DNA of 64,000 nt, from contig JAXQJY010000027.1 in the NCBI GenBank assembly GCA_037042185.1, forward strand, positions 3,162,001 through 3,226,000, read 5' to 3'. This document shows positions 11,017-21,383 of the stretch, piece by piece; the first letter of the stretch is position 1, and each line of letters starts with the position of its first letter. The notes under the pieces were generated by a model that saw only the letters and a program-made list of their open reading frames with translations, had not been told where the DNA came from and did not search any database. The stretch comes from Sordariomycetes sp. S80-01Y (lineage: Eukaryota > Ascomycota > Sordariomycetes). Position numbers and translations under genes: made by a program.

Positions 11017-12390
11017 TTAGTTAGTCGTAGCCACGATTGAACTACTAATGGCGAGGTCGACGTGAGCTTTTGTTATACCTGGTGCCGGCCCTAGGCAGCT
11101 GGCATTTGCAACAAGACTCTCCACAAGCTTATCAAGGCTGATGGTGATCTTTACAGAAGACCCCAAAGTGCCCCCATGGTCAGGGTTACACTCTGGTAGT
11201 AGCTGGCTACTCTCAGCCAACATAGCGGATTGCTCTGACGACGGCATGAATGTCGAGAGACCAGAGGGAATAGTATGGCTTGTCGAAGACTGTTGTCCGA
11301 AGATTGTCCAGTCTGCGAGTTCATGGCCGTCGTCCTGGTAACCCCCCTCAGGCTCCAATCCTAATTCAACGATATCTTCGGTGCCGCGCACCAGGATACC
11401 CCGCTCTTCCAGGTATTCCTCGACATCAGAAGCCTCGAGGAATTCGTGCTGCAAATTCGGCAAGGTTGTTTGCAGAATCGTTCTGGTGCGACCGTATTGT
11501 AATATTTGAAGCTCTGGTGGTGCCTTGCGAGGCACAGCTCCATCGCGGTATCCTTCAACAATCCGAAACATTCTCGGCATTGCGTTCAAAGTCCTTTTAT
11601 CATAACGTGCATCTCCCCAGTATCCATCAGAGAGGTCTTTCATCTGGGCAACACTGAGGCCAACAAGGAATTCGGTACCCCCAATGCGCAAGGGAAGAAG
11701 GAGAGGGGTTGGGTTCATACCACCAGGCAGCATGTCAATAGACAATGCTGCAATACCACGTCTAAAGCATTCTCGGACGATTCTATAGCCAAGTGAAGTG
11801 ACGTCTACGCCCTCTATCTGGACGTCTTGGACGTCTTTGGGCAATTTTGACGGAACGGAGGTAGCCCCTCTCACGGGTGAAAAGTCAGGAAAACGCGAAA
11901 GTGCGTCAGAGAAATCTGCCAAAACTGAGACTATCGGCTTCTTCCCGTCCATGGATGTTCTTTCTTGGCCCAAATTTGACCATGGTTGATTGAGGCTGTG
12001 CTCCTGGCGTGCAAAAGTAAGAAGTTCGACCGGGGTTGTTTTCAACAGTAGGGCCATGTCCTTTGGGGAAGCCATGTTTCGAAGACTTTTACCCGAAAGA
12101 GGCTGCGGAAATGAGGCCTTTTCGTCAAGTGAAAAGCTTCCACGATGGGCATTTTGAGCATGAGATGATTGATCGACAGCTCGCTTGCGGCTGCGATAAG
12201 CCCTTTGAGCTAATCGTTGGCGGGCTCTTCTCAGCTGATTAGGAGTTAGCATCCACATTGCATGGTCTCCGAGCAGGATGATTTGATCCCATACTGCAAC
12301 CTGGTCATCTAAGGGAATCGGGGCGTCGGGTATTCGTGGTCGGCCTGGGCGACCTCGAGGCTTCGCTGGCGCTCCAGCAAGTGCTTGCAT
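11017..12390 (-). CDS. bZIP-type transcription factor with AT-hook
   Basis: Intronless, 457 residues, starting at an ATG at 12390. An AT-hook-like GRPGRPR lies at residues 13-19, followed by a bZIP basic region at about residues 53-70 (RRARQRLAQRAYRSRKR, matching the fungal AP-1 NxxAQxAFRxRK type with R in place of N). No clear leucine heptad follows, and no ankyrin repeats are seen, unlike the ToxE-type cluster regulators whose basic region it recalls. The remaining 380 residues include a region with RRGIAALSIDMLPGG and a Ser/Gln-rich C terminus; I do not recognise them. Its place between the acyltransferase and the AKR7 gene suggests a local pathway regulator. DNA-binding class is fairly secure, target genes are inference. 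Confidence 0.75.
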   Translation of the reverse strand: MQALAGAPAKPRGRPGRPRIPDAPIPLDDQVAVWDQIILLGDHAMWMLTPNQLRRARQRLAQRAYRSRKRAVDQSSHAQNAHRGSFSLDEKASFPQPLSGKSLRNMASPKDMALLLKTTPVELLTFARQEHSLNQPWSNLGQERTSMDGKKPIVSVLADFSDALSRFPDFSPVRGATSVPSKLPKDVQDVQIEGVDVTSLGYRIVRECFRRGIAALSIDMLPGGMNPTPLLLPLRIGGTEFLVGLSVAQMKDLSDGYWGDARYDKRTLNAMPRMFRIVEGYRDGAVPRKAPPELQILQYGRTRTILQTTLPNLQHEFLEASDVEEYLEERGILVRGTEDIVELGLEPEGGYQDDGHELADWTIFGQQSSTSHTIPSGLSTFMPSSEQSAMLAESSQLLPECNPDHGGTLGSSVKITISLDKLVESLVANASCLGPAPGITKAHVDLAISSSIVATTN

Positions 12391-12937
12391 CTTGTGTCAC
12401 GTTTGGCGAGCCAACAGCGATTAACACTGAGCACGCGATGCGTCTGAAAAGACAAAACGGGGTGGGAGGTTTGTCTTCCTTTTTTTTCTCGTTTGGTCTT
12501 TTCACAGCAAAGGAACTTTGAGCTCAATTTGTATTTGTATTTGTATTTGAATTTGTATTGATTTTGTCGTAGCAGGCACCGCCTTTATTAAGCAACAAAG
12601 CGGCGTTTTGCAGGCCAATATTTGATGACAAATGCACGAGGTGTGATATTGCCGGAAGCCCAACCACTATTACGTCGACAGATTTCGCACCTTGGCCGCT
12701 TGAAAGGCCGAGGACAGTAGTGCACCGCTTTCTAAGCCCCCTGCCATCGTGGAAGTCTTTGAACTCGTGCACATCGACTTTTCCTACCAAGCCAAAGATG
12801 AACAGAGAGGGGCATTTCATTCTTGAGAGCAGCGTATAAAACACAGGTCTCCGCGTCCATTTCCCGAATTCTTTCTAGTATCTTCACTGGATTGCATTTG
12901 AATATCTTAAGCAAATCGAGTAACTGAGATCTTTACA
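12391..12937. promoter_or_regulatory. Divergent promoter region (bZIP / aldo-keto reductase) with TATA box
   Basis: The 547 bp between two divergent genes contains an exact TATAAAA at 12835..12841, about 100 bp before the reductase start, and a hexanucleotide repeat at 12528..12557. No gene is visible. Confidence 0.45.
12528..12557. repeat. TTTGTA hexanucleotide microsatellite
   Basis: Five consecutive TTTGTA-type units, the fourth reading TTTGAA. It sits in the divergent promoter between the bZIP and reductase genes. Confidence 0.9.
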
Positions 12938-14024
12938 ATGGCGGATGCCACAAAATATGTCGCAATTTCCCTTGGCACACATACGTGGAGCCCCGGAGAT
13001 GAGAAAGTTGACAGGATTGTTGCAAGCATGAGGAAGCATGGTCTCAAAGTGCTCGACACAGCAAGAGTTTACGTGAGTCGAAATGTCCGCCCCAAGATTT
13101 GATCCGAATAGCTGAATTCCGTGGTACAGGGGTGGGGTGCTTCTGAAAATGCTATTGGTGAAAGAAAGCTTGCGAAGGAGTTTTCAATCGACACCAAGGC
13201 GAACACTGCTCTCGTCCCAGGGTCTGCCAGAAACATCGCCAAAGAGGCTTCGGAAAGCTGGGAAGCTTTGCAGACTAACAAGGTAAGCCCAATAAATTGG
13301 TAAATAAATATCTCCTGACGACAGTGTCCAGGTTAGGGTGTACTTTTTGCATGGTCCCGACGTCGACGTCCCCTTCGGTGAGCAGATGGAGGTCATTCAA
13401 AAGATTTACTTACGTGGTCACTTTGAAGAATTTGGTCTCTCTAATTTCACTAGAGAGCAGACCTTGGAGATTTACAATTACGCTAAGTCGAAGGGGTACG
13501 TTCTTCCCACTCGATACCAAGCGGGGTACAGCCTGGCAGACAGATTAAGTGAGTCGGAACTCTTTCCCACCTTGAGAGACTTGGGTATTTCGCTCCAGGC
13601 ATACTCGCCGATGAGTATGGGCTTTCTTGCAAAGACTCCCGAGTACATTGAGCAAGGCCTGGGCATGTGGGATCCAAATGACTCCTTCGGCCGTCAGCTG
13701 CTGGACTCATGGTACCACCCAGAGTTCATGGAGCTTCTAAGGCACCTGGAGAGACTGTCTGAAGATACAGGCTTAAGCCGTGCAAGCTTGGCGTACCGGT
13801 GGGTGAGATACCACTCGGCACTGAAAGGCGAATTGGGCGACGAAATGATCGTTGGCGGCACGGATGCTGGGCAAGTCGAAGATGCGCTTGATCTGCTTCG
13901 AGAAGGACCTTTGGAGGAGGATGTCGTGCAGAGAATCGATGCGCTCTGGGAGATCGTCAAACCTATCGCGAAGCTGAACCACGTGGATTCTGCGCGGAAG
14001 ATGTGGTCTGGGAGCCACACTTAG
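12938..14024 (+). CDS. Aldo-keto reductase, AKR7 (aflatoxin aldehyde reductase-like) family
   Basis: Exons 12938..13072, 13130..13282 and 13332..14024 encode 326 residues, the family length. Seen in order: catalytic Asp and Tyr in LDTARVY, catalytic Lys in DTKAN, His in YFLHGPD, then FGLSN, QAGYS (cofactor pocket), AYSPM and a C-terminal IVGGT motif that binds NADPH. All four tetrad residues are present. AKR7 enzymes reduce aldehydes such as dialdehydes or succinic semialdehyde; in fungi they occur both as housekeeping detoxifiers and in metabolite clusters. It is divergent from the bZIP gene and could act on an aldehyde released by the NRPS-like reductase further right, which is speculative. 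Confidence 0.87.
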
Positions 14025-15057
14025 ACCCATTCGTGAAGGCGGAATTTGGATTCGACTCCCAGGTTCAACATACGTCAAAGGACGGTAGTGAGCACACATA
14101 GTATCATGAGAGATTGTTTTAGACACATTTCCATACAAAGGGGGTCATACCTTTGGCAAATCCCGCATACTATAACACGCACGTGGTTTACTGAAGAAGT
14201 GAAACTCACGGAGGGGTTGTGCTATCACGATATCCAAAAAGATAAGTTAAGGGAAGGGGACAGAAGGAACTGAATTTGAAATGTAGTCCGAATATGTTCG
14301 AATTTTCTAAGTGACTGACCAGATCGATATTTTCACGTTATCAGTCGTAGAAACGAATAGCTTGAGGCATTGAAGCAGCCACAAAATAAAGGTGGACCTT
14401 TTCTCAGAATCGAGAAGTAAAAAAAACACAAAAAAAACCGGTTGTCACCTAGTGCGGTATTGCTTAGAGTCATGCTGCATGGCTACGACACGGGGATAAA
14501 GAGTTTACTGATGCTAGCAATCGTCGTTGCAAAAGTCTCGGTCCTACAGAGTTGATGGGTTGTGACGGCTTGACTTTCACATTAAGTAACAAAGAATTAA
14601 GAGTTGGACAGTTGCCAGTATCATCGCGCTTGCCATACCCAATCAATTGTGAGCGCCTACTTGCGGTCGGCGCTCTTTTACTCGTAATAACAGCTTTCGG
14701 GGAATATCGCCTATGATCGAAGCTTCAATGTACCACGAACCCTTGAACAGTGGCCAAAGAAGTGCCTCAGAGACCTATTTCAACGACTGGGTCCAAAATC
14801 GAAGTGACCCTGCCCGAGAAACTTCCCCTCGAAGTATGTGCACCTCCTGGATTAGCAGGCGGAAGGGGGCACAGGGTGTCAAGTCATAAGGACGATGAAA
14901 CCATTGTCCAGAGCCGAACGAAACGTATTGAGTCTCGTCAATTTAAAGTCATAACAGCCCATCAAGTCGCTTACAAAGATCCTCACTACCGTGTCCACAC
15001 GCCAAACATCAGGACAGGAATAGGGCTTCAAAGTGATCCTGTTAGCCCAAATTACTC
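14025..15057. other. Intergenic region, no gene seen
   Basis: About 1 kb between the convergent aldo-keto reductase and AA14 genes. Open frames here are short and show no family features. Confidence 0.4.
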
Positions 15058-16113
15058 TCATATAAAGATATCTGTCTGGGCACCCTCCGAGTAGCCTAGG
15101 TCTTGGCTGTAAGTTGGGGTCTCGTTGTTAGGTGGGAAGATATTATTTCCTTCAGCCTCTGTAGACGATGTCAGTATCAGGCTTTGCAGCTAGAGAGAGT
15201 ACTCACGATTCCAGGCCAGCATTTGCTTTGCCCCTTTGATGCACTTGCTGCTGTCCTCAGCGCACCAGGCGGGGGCCTTAGCTGGAGCCAGCTGCTTGTC
15301 AGAGGATGCACCTGTCACTTTGCATCGGTGGTTTTGCATATACATGTTGGGCTGGCCACCTGTGGCCAGTTAGCCGCCACCAACACCAATTGATTCTCAC
15401 TTACATCCGATAGGAATCCATAGCCACGCGCAATAACAACCATTCTCAGGACAGGCGGGGAGGTCTTGAGGAACATCGTAATGTGTCTCTCGGTAGAACG
15501 GGGAGCTTTACGAGTGAGTTTAGACCGCTGCTTTTATAAGACGACTCACTGTGACCTAACAGAAAAGACAACTAGATTCTCCATGTTGACTTTTGAGATG
15601 TCGCTCTCGTACGAGATGGCCCAAGCAGTGCCTCCGGTTGCCTCGATGCTGGAGGTATGCAGCTCACCGCCAAGCCCATCAGTGTTGTCCCCGAGACACT
15701 TGCCCTCAGCGGGTGCTAGCCAGGGTACATCGTGATTGTGACCGTCGCCCCATTGTGTTGTCTTCGAGCCACCGTATGACAAAGTAGTGAATGCACGATT
15801 ATTTGCCAGCTCCGTGGTGAAAGAGCCGCCTGCGGGAATCTCGAGGAATTCGCCGTCCGCTGGTGGGACGACATCACAACCTCGGTCAGCTTGCATCCAC
15901 CACGAGCTCTTAGGCAGCTGGTAGAGAGGGTTCACCACCAAATTTGTGTTTGAATCGTCGATATTGGAGTCGTTGCCGCCCTGTGAAGTTAGATCAGGCA
16001 GGTTTGAAGAGTGGGTTTGCTCGTGCCTTGCAGTACATGCCGGGGTTCCATGAAGCCACATGGGCAGCTCCTAGAGCTGCTAGGCTGAGAGTCACCCCAA
16101 TCGATTGAAACAT
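15058..16113 (-). CDS. Secreted AA14-type lytic polysaccharide monooxygenase
   Basis: Five exons (16027..16113, 15550..15980, 15405..15505, 15207..15359, 15058..15158) give 290 residues. A signal peptide ends at Ala-Ala before His18 ([11 protein letters not shown]), so the mature protein starts with His as LPMOs require for the copper histidine brace. A second His lies in GGELHT (about residue 137). [42 protein letters not shown] and EGNNIF match the AA14 family, known from basidiomycete xylan-active enzymes. The first intron (46 nt) begins GC rather than GT; the others are GT-AG. Function is probably oxidative cleavage of plant cell-wall polysaccharide outside the cell; substrate is not shown by the sequence. 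Family is fairly sure, activity inferred. Confidence 0.8.
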
Positions 16114-16846
16114 ATTGACTCTTTTGTTTTTATTCCGAGTTTATTGGATTGCTCATGATCATTATGACCAAACAACGTAGTGTCAGGTCATACTTATACC
16201 TGGTCAGCAGATCGAACCTACACGGACTCTTAAACGCCGCTTCATCACGAGGTCGAAATCGCACCCTAGGCGCGATCAAGAAGGCCAGGCGGATTAAAGT
16301 ACAATCGCTTGTATTAAAGGGTGTTTTGCTGCATGCACATATCAAGGTTTTCAGAGGGAGATATCGCACTAGGCTCTATAGAGAAGCTCGATCGACTTCC
16401 CTGGTTAGGTTGTTTCACTACTGTGTTTCACCAGTCTTGGAGATTTAACCTTGCATCGCTTGAGCTTACTAATAAGCAGATCAAGAGAAGGGTTTTCTTC
16501 CCGAACTAGTACATATCCAGCATCCATTTACTTGTTGGCGTAGATGTCACGTACGCTCTCGAGCACAGTGGGGTTTACGAGCAAATGCTACCTTTTCTAT
16601 CCCGGGATCTATCTACTATCTGAACACAGTCCCTAATTGAACCGTTGCCGATTACCGGTAATAATTGGAGTGTCTTGATGTTACTAAAATGAACATTCTG
16701 TGCCCCATGAAGTTCACAATATCTTCCCATTGACATACGTGTACCGTTGCACGTTATTGTTCTGGAGGCCCGTCCAACTTCCGTTTGGTCGGCGGAGAAG
16801 CTCGTTTTAATTGCGAATATGTCGGCCATCCGACCTCTGTTCTCTC

Positions 16847-16887
16847 TTTTTTTTTTTTTTAATTTTTTTTTAATTTTTTTTTTTTTT
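16847..16887. repeat. Interrupted poly-T tract
   Basis: Runs of 14, 9 and about 14 T residues separated by AA. With the poly-A tract 100 bp downstream it forms an inverted pair. Confidence 0.95.
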
Positions 16888-16987
16888 GGGTCGACTGCGC
16901 CAATGTCTACTCAAAACACTACGGGCATAATCTGCCTTAGAAATAGCGAAGATCCGCATTGTGGTGATATTTGATGGATATCTTGAT

Positions 16988-17010
16988 AAAAAAAAAAAAA
17001 AAAAAAAAAA
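16988..17010. repeat. Poly-A tract, 23 nt
   Basis: Uninterrupted A run. Together with the poly-T tract at 16847..16887 it could form a hairpin stem around a 100-bp loop, or mark an old retro-insertion. Confidence 0.95.
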
Positions 17011-18728
17011 TTCCGGACATGTTTTCTCGCTCGTCAGCTCCTGTGGTGTGATGTGGTAGCACCACCGCATCATCGGAATATGGCGGCATGGGAAGTGTCC
17101 GGAATCGATGCATCCGACACTTTTAGCTTTGCTTCAAGACTTACCAACTCGTCAATATTGATCAACGGCATCACACCACTCAAAAAAGAATGAAATCATG
17201 AGAAAACGCGCGTTGGGTAGTTTAGTCTTTTCTTTCCATATAATCAAATCAAATGAGGCCGCAACACAATAATCGCGCGTTCCGCAGTCGTTCGGACCTA
17301 TCTCATGGCGCTAAACGTGGTCGCATCCCGAATCCAAGACTCAATGTCCCTAACACCAGTAATTTAAGAGTCTAAAGTAATGTTGATTGCCATTTTCTAG
17401 GCAGATACCTTCCTGGAACCCTAATCTACATTGAGGTCGAGGCCAATTGTATTTGCGCGATGTTTCTTGTAAACGTCACAGTGTAGAATATCAATTCTTC
17501 GGTTTAGCTGGCGCCTCGGCCCGTATTGCTAGGACCATCCACTCCTGCAGGTCGGAGTGCTGCGTAGAGTATTCCAAAATGACTGGAACGCTCCTCAACC
17601 CAAACTCTGGGGTTTGTGGATACACTTTGCGAGTTTTCTAAAAGTCGCTCTGTCAAAAAGATGATATCTAATTCCTTCCAAGTCTATTTGTGTCGGGTAA
17701 CCTCTCGCGGCATTGGGTAAACCTAATCACAGCCTTGGTCAGCCGACTTCAATGACACGACTGAGGACGGCCATAGTAGGGAGCTAAAAGCTCAAGATCC
17801 TTAGCCCTGAATGAACAGGAATCCTAGATAATCAGTTGAAGCATTTACATGAATATTTCAACTGGTCCAGCATCTAGGTTAGTAGGGCTGGATGAAATAC
17901 ATATTATCGGTCTTCGCTGTTATAGAACCGAGGAGGGAGATGGGGTCACCTAGCCTCGCTGGCTTCATTATTAGTGTTTTCCAGATCCCGAGAGACGCGA
18001 GGCGTCTTCGAATCTTTTCTCACACTAGACTGTCCAAGTCGAGCCACCAATCTTCCAACACAACGCGTCATAGCGTATCCAAAAATCTGTTCATTCAGTG
18101 ACGGTGAGTCAGAAATGCGCAATTAACCTTGATGCGCAGCATTGGATCAGTTCTCACGGCCCGCAGTTAAAATTTGCAAATACCTGTGGCGCGCCGGGGG
18201 TCGACTCGTACTTTATCAAGCCTTCGTCTACTTGTGATTGGGTAGCTAGTTGTCTCTTAACGGGTGAATGCTCAGACCCGTTGACTATATTCGCCAGTTT
18301 TCTCACTAGCTTTCAATTCGACTGATGACAATATTCCTTGTCAAAGCAAAAGCCCATGAGCTCATCTGGAACCGAGAGAGATCACATGAACAACTAGGGA
18401 ATGACGTTTGGAATGTCTCTCTGGTGGAATACTGCGCTGCGAACAGATCAGATACCGAGTTGCCGAGCACAGAAGAACTCCTGGCCAGTTTACAGACTGA
18501 GTAGACTTGCTCCGTTCATGGTTTCAGTTTCATGAAGTGCCTAAGTAACAGCGATATCAAGGCACGCAAGCCTAAAGAAAGGTAGTTCAATGGTAGAGTA
18601 CAGATACGGAGTTTGTGGCATGATATTAGAACTAATCCTAAGGCTACCTTTTAAACGAGACAACGCCGAGACCGGACACTCTTTGGAAAAGGTAACACCC
18701 AGGATAAGGCAAAAAGCTGAGCTCCTAA

Positions 18729-18987
18729 TCAGCAATCAGCATCGCAACCGTAGGCGCACCCAATCTAGTTACGACGAGTCAGATTCCTGCAATATGTACT
18801 TTTTGGATAAATTACTTACACCCTGCCCGTAACAGATCTTTCCACAGAGAGTCTCGCTATCGCCACCAGCAACACAGTCGTCGATGCAAGATCGTAGAAC
18901 GTCGCCACACTCAGTGCAGCACAGGGCAGTGGCGCTGTGTGCGGTGAAGAGAGCGGCGACGACGCCGGTGAGGATGGAAAAACGCAT
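18729..18987 (-). CDS. Small cysteine-rich secreted protein (effector-like)
   Basis: Starts at 18987 with a clear signal peptide (MRFSILTGVVAALFTAHSATA). The mature part LCCTECGDVLRSC... is cysteine-rich. A GTAAGT donor follows residue 56; splicing to the TAG acceptor at 18765..18766 (exons 18820..18987 and 18729..18764) gives 67 residues with 10 cysteines, an even number fit for five disulphides. Without splicing the frame runs to 18769 and ends after 72 residues with 7 cysteines. A 33-nt intron ending at TGCAG is also possible but too short to favour. A TATAAAC lies at 19116..19122, 130 bp upstream. Family not recognised; size, secretion and cysteines suggest an apoplastic effector or antimicrobial peptide, which is inference. 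Confidence 0.6.
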
Positions 18988-19733
18988 ATTGTCGTTGGGA
19001 TTTCAGGAGGAATAAATTTGATTTTTGTGAGGGTGTGGGGTTGGTGAAGATGGTTGGATTATTTTCGGTCGCACGATCAAGAATCGAAAGCTTGTTGACT
19101 CTGGGGCGTCGCGGCGTTTATATTGACTCCTTCTCTCCTTCGTTAGGAGCGCCACCCTAGCCTATACATCATCGCCTGTACGGCCATCAAGCTCCGTGTC
19201 ATGGTGTATGTCTGTACGTGAACCAATTCTCGGGCTCCCGTTTCGGGAAGTCAGGCCTGTAGCGCGCGGTCTCAATCAATCCTACGGCGTCATGGAGATC
19301 CTACGACGGGATGAGACTCCCCCACATGCGGCAAGCAGTCGAGGCAATATAGTGACTCTTCAGCTCCGCCGTGCGGACTCGGACAGAATTGAATCATCCA
19401 AAATTGCACACTCGACATCCCTGCCTGCTGCATGATAGGTTGGGGAACGAACATCATCTTATCGACGACAGGATCCGTGACCCGGCGGCATATTCACCCC
19501 GAGGGATTGATCGACAGCCGACATCCCGAGACCATCATACTCATGATGTTTTCCGGAATCCTTCGCAAACCATAGCATCGAGCATCGGAAAGCCTTTGCG
19601 ACAATACCTACTAGTGACTTAGCGGGGATTCAGTGTCGCGAATCGATAAAGCAAGTGCGCAGCCGCGCTTCAGTGCTGAGGGAGGGAAAATAGACAGACC
19701 CTCGAAGGGTTGTTTCCGTCTGCCCGTCCACTC
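18988..19733. other. Divergent intergenic region
   Basis: About 750 bp between two divergent genes for secreted proteins, holding a TATAAAC element (19116..19122, minus). Nothing else is seen. Confidence 0.35.
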
Positions 19734-21284
19734 ATGGCTTCGATGTTCACCCGGAATCTCGGTCTCTGCCTCTTCGCATTCCAGGCTTTTGCGCAAAGCC
19801 TGTATCAAGATGTACCCTACTCGGCGGATGCGGCTGCATTCCCATCAGATGCGAGCCTCGTGTTCAATTCCATCCATGCGTCCATGAGGCAGTTTGGATC
19901 CTCAATCAACTACGAGAACCATTGTGCCTTTTTGGCCACCATTCCAGGCAACACGCAGCTCTACCACGGAACTTCGAAAGAGGAGACAATCACTGGGCTG
20001 AAGTGGCTGGCTTTTGAACCCGAACATGCCATGCTTTTCTCTCATCCGTCCGAGCACTGGTCTCGCCGCGACAGCTCTGCAGTCCCTTCCCACAGCAATG
20101 TGGTCAGTCAAGGCCTTTCCCCGCCCACGCTGCTTCGAACTGGCCATGGTCCAACCTCAGAGCCTGTCGGCGATCAGCTGTGGCCGGTGCCTCCAAATGA
20201 AGTGCCGCTGAAAAGCCCCACGCCCGATATCTGGCAAAACTTCCGTGACCATCAGGACTGGGGTTATCTTCACACATATACCACAACACAGCCCCTTCGC
20301 CTGCTGTATCTCGATGGGACGTCTGCAGCAAAGACTACACTGGGTACGCTAGATTTGCAGGACAAAATCGTGTTACAGAACCACTTCAACTTCTCGACTA
20401 CTCTAGACGACGACAGCGCGCGCGCTGAAGAGCTTTGTCGCGTTGCAGGAACGGATTGGTCGGATCGCATCGATGGGTTCATCCGCATGGAGACCGGGTT
20501 TGAGGTCATTCTATGTTCGGTGGAAAGCGCAGATCTGAGGCATACAGGAACAGTGGCAACTCAGAAGCTCAAAGACGCGTTTTCCACGTACAAGGCCCTT
20601 GCACAGAGATTCCATGATATTGGCGGAGGAAGAGTCGAGGTCGATTACACTGCCTTTTTCACGACATATGGCGGAGTATTGGAAGATCAAGACCTTGTCG
20701 CCTTCCGCGCTGAACTGGACGCTCTAATTATGGATCCTCCTGCGATAGAAAGGCGCAGGATTAACTGGCAGGCTGTTACGGACATGATTGTAGAGCGCTA
20801 CGCGGTTCCTCTGCGACTCCTAGCCTCGCAGACCTTGCAGTCGAAGTTAGACTTCGATACTGAAGCTCAAAGGCTTTTATTACCCTTTGTCGACCACCGC
20901 ATGAGAGACCGTGACGCCGAGATTCAACGCTGTGCTGCGTATCCTATGCCGCAATCCTACTCAAACTGCTCCGCAGCAAATGCGGTCGCACGCATCAGCA
21001 AGACAATCTGTCGCGAACTCTTTGTCGCAGTCGAAGAAGATGTTGGGCTCGAACAAGCTACGTCCCGCATACGTCACTTAATGTCTGGACTAGGGTGGTC
21101 TGCTTGGAAAAATTGCTTCCCTAGTTGTAAGGATAATGAGGTCTGCTATGTACCTGTTTGGCCATTTTCTCTCACGCTGGACAAAAAGAGAGCTCCGACC
21201 TGCATAGATGAGGCTGGATTTTTTAAGGTGGTAACAGACGAAATAATCTTGGCCTCAGCACACCGGTCTGGAATACAGCTATGA
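19734..21284 (+). CDS. Secreted protein of unknown function, 516 residues
   Basis: Intronless. The ATG at 19734 is chosen because it directly opens a signal peptide (MASMFTRNLGLCLFAFQAFAQS). The body contains NTQLYHGTSKEETITGLKWLAFEPEHA near residue 75, LHTYTTTQPLRLLYLDGTSAAK near 180, and a C-terminal cysteine-rich stretch (CSAANAVARISKTIC..., WKNCFPSCKDNEVCYVPVW). The LYHGTS and LLYLDGTSA blocks look strongly conserved in style, and I recall similar uncharacterised proteins across ascomycetes, but no catalytic family can be assigned. Probably extracellular or vacuolar and disulphide-bonded. It is convergent with the NRPS-like gene, 99 bp away. No function is claimed. Confidence 0.8.
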   Translation: MASMFTRNLGLCLFAFQAFAQSLYQDVPYSADAAAFPSDASLVFNSIHASMRQFGSSINYENHCAFLATIPGNTQLYHGTSKEETITGLKWLAFEPEHAMLFSHPSEHWSRRDSSAVPSHSNVVSQGLSPPTLLRTGHGPTSEPVGDQLWPVPPNEVPLKSPTPDIWQNFRDHQDWGYLHTYTTTQPLRLLYLDGTSAAKTTLGTLDLQDKIVLQNHFNFSTTLDDDSARAEELCRVAGTDWSDRIDGFIRMETGFEVILCSVESADLRHTGTVATQKLKDAFSTYKALAQRFHDIGGGRVEVDYTAFFTTYGGVLEDQDLVAFRAELDALIMDPPAIERRRINWQAVTDMIVERYAVPLRLLASQTLQSKLDFDTEAQRLLLPFVDHRMRDRDAEIQRCAAYPMPQSYSNCSAANAVARISKTICRELFVAVEEDVGLEQATSRIRHLMSGLGWSAWKNCFPSCKDNEVCYVPVWPFSLTLDKKRAPTCIDEAGFFKVVTDEIILASAHRSGIQL

Positions 21285-21383
21285 ATACTTGTAAATTGCA
21301 ACGATGTATTATAATAATGAAGAATTCCAAGACTACCTTCACAAGCTTATAATAATGATGGTGTGAGGAAATACCGCAGCACC

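Larger units (their letters stand above)
16114..18728. other. Gene-poor region with homopolymer tracts
   Basis: 2.6 kb with no supported gene. It contains the T-rich and A-rich tracts listed separately and a weak tRNA-like fold at about 18576..18653. Remaining open frames look random. Confidence 0.4.
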
